This document shows positions 41,634 through 48,354 of a stretch of 48,354 nucleotides of DNA, piece after piece. Position 1 is the stretch's first letter; each line of letters starts with the position of its first letter. Location of the stretch: assembly GCF_028289705.1 (NCBI RefSeq), contig NZ_JANQOI010000088.1, positions 1 through 48,354 on the forward strand, given 5' to 3'. Origin of the DNA: Pelagibius sp. Lineage in GTDB: Bacteria; Pseudomonadota; Alphaproteobacteria; Kiloniellales; Kiloniellaceae. The translations under genes were made by a program, and so were the position numbers. The notes beneath the pieces were generated by a model. That model did not search any database and was not told the origin of the DNA. It saw only the letters and a program-made list of their open reading frames with translations.

Positions 41634-42359
41634 TCATGTTTTGACGGGGCCGGCCCGCTCCCAAAGGCGCCAGACCAGCAAGAGGTTCGCCAGCACGAAC
41701 AGCGGCACGACGATCATCGGCGCAATGGACATGGGATAGGCGAGCACGGCGCGCGCATCCGGCAGGCCGTTGAAGACCTGCAGCGGTCCTGGCAGGCCGA
41801 GCTGAATGAGGATCGGCGCGGAGGGCACGATGATCAAAGCGCCGATGAGGTTCCACCAGAGAAACCCTCTTTTGCCCAGGCGAGCCTGCTTCAGGCGCGC
41901 GGCGACCCAGAGGGCGGAGAGCCCGAACAGCAGGTCCGGCAGGCCGACCAGGACTTCGAAGTAGAGCGGGAACTCGCCCTGCAGGGTCTTGGCCGCGGTG
42001 CCCAGGGCGGTGATCCGCAGGGCATGGAACCCGGCGAACCAATGCAGCGGTGTGCTGTCGACAATGCGGCGCAGCCCGTCTCGCAGACCGGCAAAGAGGA
42101 CGACCGGAACAACCGCGACCGCCACGGTTACCACCTGCAGCCAGAATGCGGGATAGAGCCGCAGCATTTCCTCGCTGATGTAGAACCCCTGGGCGCCGAG
42201 GACGCTGGTGACGACCCCATAGGCCGCGATCCAGAGGACGAAGAGATGGACCGGAGCCATCGATCCGTCCGCCGGGGCGAGCCGCTCGCTGCGCCGGGCC
42301 AGCACCAGAAGGAAACCGAGCTGGATCGCCAGGAGGAAGGGAGTCATGGAGAGCTGCAT
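41634..42359 (-). CDS. Polytopic membrane protein of unknown function
   Basis: 241 residues with about seven hydrophobic segments (near 5-20, 35-55, 70-95, 105-125 weak, 130-155, 170-195, 210-235). A conserved-looking loop DSTPLHWFAGFHALRITALG lies between helices 3 and 4, and an ASP/PRO-containing segment precedes the last. No transporter or enzyme family is recognised. It is the last gene of the leftward TetR-controlled set (60 bp after the SDR gene). An ATG at 42347 is an alternative start. Confidence 0.72.
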   Translation of the reverse strand: MQLSMTPFLLAIQLGFLLVLARRSERLAPADGSMAPVHLFVLWIAAYGVVTSVLGAQGFYISEEMLRLYPAFWLQVVTVAVAVVPVVLFAGLRDGLRRIVDSTPLHWFAGFHALRITALGTAAKTLQGEFPLYFEVLVGLPDLLFGLSALWVAARLKQARLGKRGFLWWNLIGALIIVPSAPILIQLGLPGPLQVFNGLPDARAVLAYPMSIAPMIVVPLFVLANLLLVWRLWERAGPVKT

Positions 42360-42419
42360 GGTCTTGGCTTTCGTTCACGCGGCGGCCTCTCAAAAGGAAG
42401 TCGCCTGGAAACCGCCCTC

Positions 42420-43157
42420 TCACCAGGTTTCGGCAAAGGGCCGGATCACCAGGTCGAAGGTCCAGGTGGAGCGGTCCTGGTGTGCGAGGTGGTAGACCTC
42501 TTCGGCGATGGCCGGGGGTTTGGCGTAATAGTCCTCCTTCGGCCAGGCCCAGTCCGCGGGCGGCGTCAGCCAGGACGGCCGCTCTTCCTCCGAGCCGAGC
42601 CAGGTGACATCGATGGCGGCGTCGATGGTGACGTAGCCGACATGAATGCCCTTGGGCCCGAGATCGCGCGCGAGCGACTGGGCCAGGATGCGCTGCGCCG
42701 CTTTCGTCGGCGCGAAGAGCGCATAGTTCGCAACCCCGCGCAGGGAGGCGGTGTTGCCGGTCACCATGATGGCGCCCTTGCCGGCTGCAATCATGTCGGG
42801 GGCCAGCGCCCGGGCGAGATAGAGCAGGGCCGTCGTGTTGACCCGGAAGTTCCGCTCCAGGTCTTCGGGATCGGCGTCAAGGAAGGTATCGAAGGTATGG
42901 GAGACGGCGTTGTGGATCAGCACCGCCGGCTTCCCCATGCTCTCTTGAATTTCTTCCACCGTGGCGGTCAGCTTCTCCAGATCACTGACGTCGCAGACGA
43001 AGCCTCTCGCGCCCTCGATTTCCTGTTCCAGCGCCGCCAGGCGCTCCGCATTGCGGGCGATCATGGCGACGCGATAGCCGCCCTCGGTGAAGCGCCGGGC
43101 CAGGGCTGCGCCGGTGGAATCACCGACACCGGTGATGAGACAGACCGGATTGGACAT
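42420..43157 (-). CDS. Short-chain dehydrogenase-like protein with Phe in place of the catalytic Tyr
   Basis: 245 residues, Rossmann fold: ITGVGDSTG (8-16, a modified TGxxxGxG), CDVSD (55-59), HNAVS where NNAG is usual (82-86), N108, and TASLRG with S138. The expected YxxxK reads F148-A-P-T-K152, so the tyrosine acid/base is missing. The protein may be non-catalytic or use another residue such as Y145. It ends in a well-kept SDR-like tail (WTFDLVIRPFAETW). A strong AAGGAGAT ribosome site is present. Middle gene of the TetR-controlled operon, 33 bp after the small protein gene. Confidence 0.85.
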   Translation of the reverse strand: MSNPVCLITGVGDSTGAALARRFTEGGYRVAMIARNAERLAALEQEIEGARGFVCDVSDLEKLTATVEEIQESMGKPAVLIHNAVSHTFDTFLDADPEDLERNFRVNTTALLYLARALAPDMIAAGKGAIMVTGNTASLRGVANYALFAPTKAAQRILAQSLARDLGPKGIHVGYVTIDAAIDVTWLGSEEERPSWLTPPADWAWPKEDYYAKPPAIAEEVYHLAHQDRSTWTFDLVIRPFAETW

Positions 43158-43190
43158 GACGATCTCCTTCGGTTCGGATTCGGGCGGCCG

Positions 43191-43607
43191 TCATGCGGCC
43201 GCAGACTTGGGGCCGTAGGGTTCGCCGTACCTGGCATCGCGGCGGCCGGCCTTGAGGACTCTGTGAATGGACTCGTCGACCTCGTAGGTGCGCACCCACT
43301 CCCGCTCGCCCCGGCGCATCAGCTTGGAGGAATGGAGCGAGCGTGTTTGTTCTTTGTATTCCACCAAGGCCATGCGGCAGGCCTGGCCGCCGAAGCCGTA
43401 GGCATAGTCCCGTTCGCCTTCCGGCACGAAGCGGGCGCGGTAGAGTTTCCAGTACTGGCCATCGTGCTCGTAAATGTCGAAGGTCAGCTCGTGGGTGTCA
43501 TACTGCCAGTGCCAGACACCGCTCTCCTCGATCTTCACCCAGTCCGCCAGGCGGCTGCCGTCGGAAAAGCTGAGGCCGCGCTCGGCCCACTGCAAGGTGT
43601 CGGTCAT
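43191..43607 (-). CDS. Small conserved-looking protein of unknown function
   Basis: 138 residues from ATG 43607 (adjacent ATG at 43610), with a strong GAGGAGG ribosome site. It is rich in aromatics and probably a beta-barrel or cystatin-like sheet: WVKIEESGVWHWQYDTHELT, FDIYEHDGQYWKLYRARFV and the DYAYGFGGQACRMALVEYK strand region. No signal peptide or known family. It is the first gene of the TetR-controlled operon, 82 bp downstream of operator 1. Confidence 0.7.
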   Translation of the reverse strand: MTDTLQWAERGLSFSDGSRLADWVKIEESGVWHWQYDTHELTFDIYEHDGQYWKLYRARFVPEGERDYAYGFGGQACRMALVEYKEQTRSLHSSKLMRRGEREWVRTYEVDESIHRVLKAGRRDARYGEPYGPKSAAA

Positions 43608-43688
43608 CATCTCCTCCTCTGGGTCTGCGGCGACCGGGTTCGGGTTCGATGAACTCCGCAAACCGGACACCTTCGACCTCCTCTGTCA

Positions 43689-43718
43689 TTCCATATCGAT
43701 TGATATGAAATTGGACAA
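43689..43718 (-). promoter_or_regulatory. Promoter with TetR operator 1 for the three-gene operon
   Basis: Reading leftward: TTGTCC (43713-43718), 17 bp, TATGGA (43690-43695). A 22-bp imperfect palindrome (43689-43710, arms TTCCATATC and GATATGAAA, 8 of 9 paired) covers the spacer and the -10. It shares ATTGATATGAAAT with the site before tetR. It lies 14 bp after the tetR stop and 82 bp before the next gene, so the downstream genes have their own repressible promoter. Confidence 0.75.
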
Positions 43719-43724
43719 AAATTT

Positions 43725-44306
43725 TTACCCCAGGGCCGTCAGGGCGGTGCGGATGTGGCGGGCGACATAGGCTTCGCCAAAGCCCGAACGGGTGAGAAAG
43801 CCGGCGCTGTAGACCGTCGTCGCCAGGAACTCGGCCAGAGCCCCCACATCCTTGTCGGCAGCCAGCTCGCCGGCCTGCTGGCCCTCGGCCAACTTCGCGC
43901 GGAAAGCATCTCGCAGCAGCTTGGTGTGCGCCTTGAACTTCTCCGCCGCCTCCGGGTCGCTTGGCGCCATTTCCACCGCGGTGTTGCACATCAGACAGCC
44001 GACACGGCCATCCGGCGTCAGGGTGGCCTTGGCCAAGCGCTCGAAGGTCCGGGTGATTGCCCGCCGCATCGGGCCGGACTTTCTCAGTTCGCCCAGCGCC
44101 TCGGCGGTGACGGTTCTTTGGTAGTGGTCCAGAGCGGCCAGAAAGAGCCCGTGCTTGCTGTCGAACTCGCCATAGAGCCCGTAGTAATTCACCCCGGTCC
44201 GTTCCACCAGATCGCGGATGGAGGTGTCGTGATAGCCCTTAACCCAGAACTGGTGCATGGCTTTTTCCAGGGCCTCTTCGGGTTCGAATTCCTTCGGGCG
44301 CGCCAT
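43725..44306 (-). CDS. TetR-family transcriptional repressor
   Basis: 193 residues from ATG 44306. The N-terminal helix-turn-helix is TSIRDLVERTGVNYYGLYGEFDSK, identifiable by VNYYGLYGEF at 39-48. The C-terminal ligand/dimer domain carries two close cysteines, C104-L-M-C107, in GRVGCLMCNTAVE, a region where redox- or electrophile-sensing TetR proteins often keep cysteines. Two near-identical palindromes, one over its own promoter and one over the downstream operon's promoter, are its likely binding sites. The gene is followed on the same strand by the unknown protein, SDR and membrane-protein genes it probably controls. Confidence 0.92.
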   Translation of the reverse strand: MARPKEFEPEEALEKAMHQFWVKGYHDTSIRDLVERTGVNYYGLYGEFDSKHGLFLAALDHYQRTVTAEALGELRKSGPMRRAITRTFERLAKATLTPDGRVGCLMCNTAVEMAPSDPEAAEKFKAHTKLLRDAFRAKLAEGQQAGELAADKDVGALAEFLATTVYSAGFLTRSGFGEAYVARHIRTALTALG

Positions 44307-44316
44307 GATCAGTTCC

Positions 44317-44347
44317 ATTTCATAGCAATTGATATGAAATCAGATAA
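44317..44347 (-). promoter_or_regulatory. Promoter with TetR operator 2 (tetR autoregulation)
   Basis: Reading leftward: TTATCT (44342-44347), 17 bp, TATGAA (44319-44324). The 24-bp palindrome 44317-44340 (arms ATTTCATAGC and GATATGAAAT around AATT, one mismatch) covers the spacer and -10 exactly as at operator 1. The transcription start would be only about 6 nt before the ATG at 44306, so the mRNA would be nearly leaderless. Confidence 0.72.
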
Positions 44348-44565
44348 GTGAACCCGCGAAGGATGTCAAGGGGCGCGCTGCAGTGGCGAATCGTATCGGT
44401 CATGGCCGCTCTCCCTGTTCGCCCAACCTTTGGCAAAAGGGCGACTTGCCCGGCAGGGCGCAAGCCCTCGCCCGTTTGACCCCCACCTCATCCGCAGAAT
44501 GAAGCTCCTGGACGACACCACATACGACAGCCAAAATACGATCGTCCAAAGCCGTGTCAGTCACC

Positions 44566-45201
44566 ATGCTCGAAATCGCCCTCGTCTCCTCCGCCACCTT
44601 CTTTGCGACCATCGGCCCGCCCGATGTGGCAGCGCTTTTCGCCGCCCTTACTCCGAACAACACCCCAGCAGAGCGTCGCGCTATCGCCCTCAAGGGAACC
44701 TTGATCGCGCTCGCCATCCTGCTGGCCTTTGCAGCCTTCGGCGACTCTCTTCTCGCGCTCTTCGGCATTACGCTGCCGGCGCTCAGAACCGCGGGCGGCG
44801 TTCTCCTGCTGCTGATGGCCATCGACATGGTCTTTGCCAGGTCCTCCGGCGCGGTGACCACAACGGCAGAGGAAAACCGGGAGGCAACGGCAAAGGAAGA
44901 CATCTCGGTCTTTCCCTTGGCGACCCCGCTGATCGCCGGGCCCGGTACAATGGGTGCGACCATCCTGCTGGTGGCAGACGCGGAAGGGGATTGGACCCAC
45001 ATCGCCGTGGTCGTGGCTTGCCTCACGGCCATGTTGTTGCTGACCTTTGTGCTGTTGCTTCTCACCGGCCAGGTCCAACGCCTGCTGGGGGTGACCGGAC
45101 TGCACGTTGTCTCCCGTGTCGCCGGTGTGCTTCTGGCGGCCTTGGCAGTGCAGTTCATCTTCGACGGGGTCGCAGATAGTGCGCTCTTCAGGACGTCCTG
45201 A
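44566..45201 (+). CDS. MarC family membrane protein (UPF0056)
   Basis: 211 residues from ATG 44566; GTG 44554 in frame would add four residues, and neither has a clear ribosome site. Six membrane helices. MarC landmarks: the N-terminal FATIGPPDVAALFAALTPNN, LFGITLPALRTAGGVLLLLMAIDM, and FPLATPLIAGPGTMGATILL. The family was named from the mar locus but is not a proven antibiotic exporter. Its function is unknown. Divergent from tetR, but the operator lies closer to tetR (about 220 bp from this start). Confidence 0.9.
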   Translation: MLEIALVSSATFFATIGPPDVAALFAALTPNNTPAERRAIALKGTLIALAILLAFAAFGDSLLALFGITLPALRTAGGVLLLLMAIDMVFARSSGAVTTTAEENREATAKEDISVFPLATPLIAGPGTMGATILLVADAEGDWTHIAVVVACLTAMLLLTFVLLLLTGQVQRLLGVTGLHVVSRVAGVLLAALAVQFIFDGVADSALFRTS

Positions 45202-45283
45202 ACGGCGCGCAAGAAGCGGATAGAACGACACCGGCGGGATCTGGCCTTATCGGGTCATGGATCACCCAAGGAAAGCCGGACCC

Positions 45284-45757
45284 ATGACCACGCTACGAGT
45301 CGTCGCCCTGCACAGCGAGACCGTGAAGGATCTTCGCAACGGCGGCAGGGACGCCAACGGCCAGCGGCCCGAACGCCAGCTCTCCGACGGCGGCGGCAAC
45401 CCCTGCCGCCACTGTTTGGACGACATCGGCGCGGAGGAACCCATGCTGGTGCTCGCCCACCGCCCCTTCCCGGCGGCCCAGCCCTATGCGGAAGTCGGGC
45501 CGCTCTTTCTCCACGCCGAAGCCTGTCCGCGCTATGCCCAGGAGACCGCCGTGCCGGCTTACCTGGGCAAGCGCGAGGCCGTGCTCATCCGTGGCTACGG
45601 CGCGGACGACCGCATCGTCTACGGCACCGGCCAGTCAGTGGCGCCAAAGGACATCGAAGCGGTTTCCGCGAAGGTCTTGGAACGGCCCGACATCGCCTAC
45701 CTCCACGTCCGCTCGGCCAGCAACAACTGCTACCAGTTCCGCATCGAGCGGGGGTAA
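45284..45757 (+). CDS. DUF1203 family protein
   Basis: 157 residues from ATG 45284. The family hallmark is the cysteine/histidine pair in PCRHCLDDI (near 44-52), followed by the AHRPFPAAQPYAEVGPLFLHAEACP region, together suggestive of a metal-binding site. A second part includes AVLIRGYGADDRIVYGTG and SNNCYQFRIERG. Function is unknown. It ends 12 bp before a large palindromic repeat shared with the convergent acyl-CoA dehydrogenase gene. Confidence 0.88.
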   Translation: MTTLRVVALHSETVKDLRNGGRDANGQRPERQLSDGGGNPCRHCLDDIGAEEPMLVLAHRPFPAAQPYAEVGPLFLHAEACPRYAQETAVPAYLGKREAVLIRGYGADDRIVYGTGQSVAPKDIEAVSAKVLERPDIAYLHVRSASNNCYQFRIERG

Positions 45758-45768
45758 GGGAACCAAAG

Positions 45769-45913
45769 CCCCCCTCACCCTCCCGCTGACGCGGGCCCCT
45801 CCCTCTCCCACGCTGGGGAGAGGGACCCAAAACAGCCCTCTCCCCTGGCGGGAGAGGGTTGCGGAGCCTTAGTGAGGTCGGAGACCGAGCTTAGGCGAAG
45901 CTGGGTGAGGGGG
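45769..45913. repeat. Palindromic intergenic repeat, probable bidirectional terminator
   Basis: Outer arms CCCCCTCACCC (45770-45780) and GGGTGAGGGGG (45903-45913) are a perfect 11-bp inverted repeat. Inside are two hairpins with CCCTCTCCC/GGGAGAGGG arms: 45801-45824 and 45836-45858. It lies between convergent genes and probably ends both transcripts. The sequence style (CCCTCACCC ... GGGAGAGGG) is a common proteobacterial dispersed repeat and differs from the TTCGAG family at 18033 and 35796. Confidence 0.75.
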
Positions 45914-45929
45914 ACCTGACGGTTACCCC

Positions 45930-47717
45930 CTAAAACGCCGCTTCCTTCATGTCCATGAGCGGGGCCTTGCCGGCCATGATGGCGGCGAAGAGGCCGGAGC
46001 TTCTCGGCAGCAGGCGCTGGAAGAAGAAGCGGGCGGTGGCCAGCTTGGCTTCGTGGAATTCGGACATCTCGCCATTTGCCTGCACCAGGCTCACCTTCAC
46101 CATGCGCGCCCACATGTAGGCCAGCGCCGTCAGGGCGAAGAGGTTCAGGTAGTCGGTGGCCGCCGCCCCCGCCTCCTCAGGATCTTTGAGGCCCTGCTGG
46201 GCGATCCAGAGGGTGGACTGCTGCAGGCGGCTCAGCACCTTGGCCAGCGGCGCCACGAACTCGGCCATCTGCGGGTCGGTCTGATGCTCCTCGACGAAAT
46301 CCTGCACCGGGTGGAAGAAGCGGCGCAGCAGGCGGCCCATGTTCTGGCCCAGCTTGCGGCCCACCAAGTCCAGCGCCTGGATGCCGTTGGCGCCCTCGTA
46401 GATCTGGGCGATGCGGGCGTCTCGCACCAACTGTTCCATGCCCCATTCGCGGATGTAGCCGTGACCGCCGAAGACCTGCACCCCCAGGTTCGTGTTCTCG
46501 AAACCCTGGTCGGTGAAGAAGGACTTGATGATCGGCGTCATCAGCGCGACCAGGTCGTCGGCCTCCTGCCGGGCGGCCTCGTCCGGGTGCTTCTCGGCGA
46601 TGTCGACGGCCATGGCGACCCAGAAGGCGAGTGCCCGCGCGCCCTCGTTGTAGGCCTTCATGGTGAGCAGGTTCTTGCGTACGTCCGGATGCACGATGAT
46701 CGGGTCGGCGGGCTTGTCGGGATGCTGCGGGCCGGCGAGGGAGCGGCCCTGCAGGCGCTCCTTGGCGTAGGCGACGGCGGACTGATAGGCGGTTTCCGCC
46801 AGGCCCAGGCCCTGCATGCCGACGTCGAGCCTTGCCACGTTCATCATGGTGAACATCTTGGCCATGCCGGTGTGGGGCTCGCCCACCAGATAGCCCTCGG
46901 CCTCGTCGAAATTCATGACGCAGGTGGAGGAGGCCTTGATACCCATCTTGTGCTCGATGGAGCCGCAGGCCACGCCGTTGCGCGGACCGAGGCTGCCGTC
47001 CGCCTTCACCAGGAACTTCGGCACGATGAAGAGCGAGATGCCCTTGGAGCCTTCCGGCGCGTCGGGCAACTTGGCCAAAACGAGGTGAACGATGTTCTCG
47101 CTCATATCGTGTTCGCCGGCGGAGATGAAGATCTTGGTGCCGGAGATCTTGTAGCTGCCGTCGCTGTTGGGCTCCGCCTTGGTGCGGATCAGCCCCAGGT
47201 CGGTGCCGCAGTGCGGTTCGGTCAGGCACATGGTCCCGGTCCAGCGGCCGTGAATCATGTTGGGCAGGAAGGTCGCCTTCAGCTCCTCGCTGCCGTGCAG
47301 TTCCAACGCGTTGCAGGCGCCGTGGGTCAGGCCGGGATACATGCCGAAGCTGAGGTTGGTGGAGCAGATCAGCTCGGTCAGCACGAACTGCAGAGTCTTG
47401 GGCAGGCCCTGGCCGCCGTGCTCGGGGCTCAGCGCCAGTCCGTTCCAACCGCCCTCGCAGAAGGTCTCGTAGAGTTCCTTGAAGCCTTTGGGCGTGCGCA
47501 CCACGCCGTTCTCGAAGCTGCAGCCCTCCTCGTCACCGGAGCGGTTCAGCGGCAGCAGTTCGTTCTCGCAGAACTTGGCGCCCTCTTCGATGACCGCGTC
47601 GACCAGGTCGCGGCCGGCCTCCTCGAAGCCCGGCAGGCTGGCGATCCGCCCGTCGTAGTCCAGCAGGTCGTAGAGCACGAAGCGGATATCGTCCAAGGGA
47701 GCGGTATAGCTAACCAT
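45930..47717 (-). CDS. Acyl-CoA dehydrogenase, DmdC/FadE5-like long form
   Basis: 595 residues, the long acyl-CoA dehydrogenase type with an extra C-terminal domain ending DMKEAAF. FAD-binding and active-site segments: MCLTEPHCGTDLGLIRTKA, ISGTKIFISAGEHD, and IYEGANGIQALDL with the likely catalytic glutamate. It introduces the alpha-beta double bond in an acyl-CoA; the subfamily includes 3-methylmercaptopropionyl-CoA dehydrogenases (DmdC), but ordinary fatty acids are equally possible. An AGGA-type site precedes the ATG. Transcribed after the FadN-like gene (41-bp gap), forming a beta-oxidation operon. Confidence 0.92.
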   Translation of the reverse strand: MVSYTAPLDDIRFVLYDLLDYDGRIASLPGFEEAGRDLVDAVIEEGAKFCENELLPLNRSGDEEGCSFENGVVRTPKGFKELYETFCEGGWNGLALSPEHGGQGLPKTLQFVLTELICSTNLSFGMYPGLTHGACNALELHGSEELKATFLPNMIHGRWTGTMCLTEPHCGTDLGLIRTKAEPNSDGSYKISGTKIFISAGEHDMSENIVHLVLAKLPDAPEGSKGISLFIVPKFLVKADGSLGPRNGVACGSIEHKMGIKASSTCVMNFDEAEGYLVGEPHTGMAKMFTMMNVARLDVGMQGLGLAETAYQSAVAYAKERLQGRSLAGPQHPDKPADPIIVHPDVRKNLLTMKAYNEGARALAFWVAMAVDIAEKHPDEAARQEADDLVALMTPIIKSFFTDQGFENTNLGVQVFGGHGYIREWGMEQLVRDARIAQIYEGANGIQALDLVGRKLGQNMGRLLRRFFHPVQDFVEEHQTDPQMAEFVAPLAKVLSRLQQSTLWIAQQGLKDPEEAGAAATDYLNLFALTALAYMWARMVKVSLVQANGEMSEFHEAKLATARFFFQRLLPRSSGLFAAIMAGKAPLMDMKEAAF

Positions 47718-47758
47718 GATCAGGGTCCTCGAATTCTCTTCCTAGTTCCGCAGAGGTT

Positions 47759-48354
47759 TTAGTTGCGCAGGGGCTTGCCGGTCTCGAGCGTGTGCTCGAC
47801 CCGCGCCAGGGTACCGGGGGTCCGCACCAGCCGCATGAAGGCCTCGCGCTCCATCTTCAGCACGACGTCTTCGCTCAGGGGCTCGGTCAGGTCCGCGTCA
47901 TCGCCGCCGGTCAGCACGTCCGCCAGTTCGCCGGCCACCACCATGTCGTGGTCGGTAGCGAGGCCCTTGGCGTAGAGATCGCGCAGCGCAAAGGCGAGGG
48001 AGGCCTTGCCGGAGGGCCCGGGCAGCGTCAGTTCCAGGGGCTCCGGCGGCGCGTAGCCCTCCACCAGGGAAAGCGCCTTTTTCTTGGCGTCGGCCAGCAG
48101 GCGTTCGCGGTTGAAGGTGACGAGGTCTTCGCCGCGCAAGAAACCCATCTCCTTGGCTTCGAAAGCGGACTTCGCCACCTGCGCCATGCCGATGGTCTCG
48201 AAGGCCTTGGCCACCGGCGGCATGGGGCCCTTGGGCCGCCGCGGATCGCGGGCCAGCCGGCTCAGCAGTTCCTTGCAGCCGCCCCAGGCCGGCACCACAC
48301 CGACGCCGGCCTCCACCAGGCCGACGTAGCTCTCGGCATGGGCCTGCACCGCGT
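47759..48354 (-). CDS. 3-hydroxyacyl-CoA dehydrogenase/enoyl-CoA hydratase, FadN-type, C-terminal part (cut by window end)
   Basis: The visible 198 codons are the end of a longer leftward gene that starts beyond 48354. They read as the C-terminal crotonase domain of FadN-like fused enzymes: ESYVGLVEAGVGVVPAWGG with the active-site glutamate region, KAFETIGMAQVAKSAFEAKEMGF, and a helical end ALRDLYAKGLATDHDM and KMEREAFMRLVRTPGTLARVEHTL. The N-terminal NAD-binding dehydrogenase domain would be outside the window. Together with the acyl-CoA dehydrogenase it indicates a fatty-acid beta-oxidation cluster. Confidence 0.88.
   Translation of the reverse strand, partial: AVQAHAESYVGLVEAGVGVVPAWGGCKELLSRLARDPRRPKGPMPPVAKAFETIGMAQVAKSAFEAKEMGFLRGEDLVTFNRERLLADAKKKALSLVEGYAPPEPLELTLPGPSGKASLAFALRDLYAKGLATDHDMVVAGELADVLTGGDDADLTEPLSEDVVLKMEREAFMRLVRTPGTLARVEHTLETGKPLRN

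Noticed and set aside
1-48354. tRNA, rRNA, CRISPR arrays, prophage or IS transposase genes
   Set aside because: I scanned the intergenic regions for tRNA-like cloverleafs, regularly spaced repeats and transposase motifs and saw none; a dedicated tRNA or CRISPR program could still find a missed case.

Overview
The window is a GC-rich, gene-dense stretch of bacterial chromosome. It most resembles an alphaproteobacterium of the Rhodospirillales/Kiloniellales type. That placement is inferred from the complete hpn hopanoid cluster, the rhodanese-metZ pair, two PAS_5-type (PF07310) proteins, DUF1203, and the alphaproteobacterial dispersed palindromes built on TTCGAG...CTCCTCA. I see no rRNA, tRNA, CRISPR array, prophage or insertion sequence.

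Layout. 1-3.8 kb: an ammonium channel (Amt) followed by a large glutaminase with an EF-hand-like N-terminus and a duplicated ankyrin tail, so ammonium uptake and glutamine deamidation sit together. 3.9-8.1 kb: an enolase-superfamily dehydratase, divergent from a beta-hydroxyacid dehydrogenase and a Gfo/Idh/MocA oxidoreductase (a probable sugar-acid or polyol catabolic set), then an orphan phosphonoacetaldehyde hydrolase. 8.2-9.5 kb: an HD phosphohydrolase and a PAS_5 protein. 9.6-19.8 kb: the hopanoid locus. hpnB-C-D-E-shc-hpnG run rightward, hpnA and hpnH run leftward, and hpnM is divergent from hpnA. Together they predict FPP to squalene (HpnD, HpnC, HpnE), squalene to hopene (Shc), hopene to adenosylhopane (HpnH), adenosylhopane to ribosylhopane (HpnG), and a periplasmic lipid carrier (HpnM). 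Genes for later decoration or export (hpnI/J/K/N/O/P) are not in the window.

19.8-32 kb: mixed metabolic genes. These are an MDR reductase, a MetE-core methyltransferase, a TerB-like protein, a lower-GC patch with a lipoprotein hydrolase and a zinc-ribbon protein, rhodanese-metZ, a Tat-exported solute-binding protein without a transporter, a large MscS-type channel, and an acetolactate-synthase-like ThDP enzyme. 32-37 kb: two proteins of unknown function, an AbrB-Doc toxin-antitoxin pair with a conspicuous palindromic operator, and a TrpXYZ-type ABC transporter whose binding-protein gene is separated from its permease gene by a mobile-looking repeat.

37-48.4 kb: two aldo/keto reductases (one is YghZ-like), a small tyrosine phosphatase, the second PAS_5 protein, a GcvA-like LysR regulator with a T-N11-A box, and a TetR-controlled three-gene operon of unknown function whose two promoters carry matching operators. 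MarC, DUF1203, an acyl-CoA dehydrogenase and the 3' part of a FadN-type beta-oxidation gene follow.

The most promising undescribed items are the TetR operon (41634-44340), the eukaryote-like glutaminase next to amt, and the bipartite palindrome family, one copy of which supplies the last 13 codons of hpnA. Functions are assigned by reading motifs and family resemblance by eye; no database search was run.
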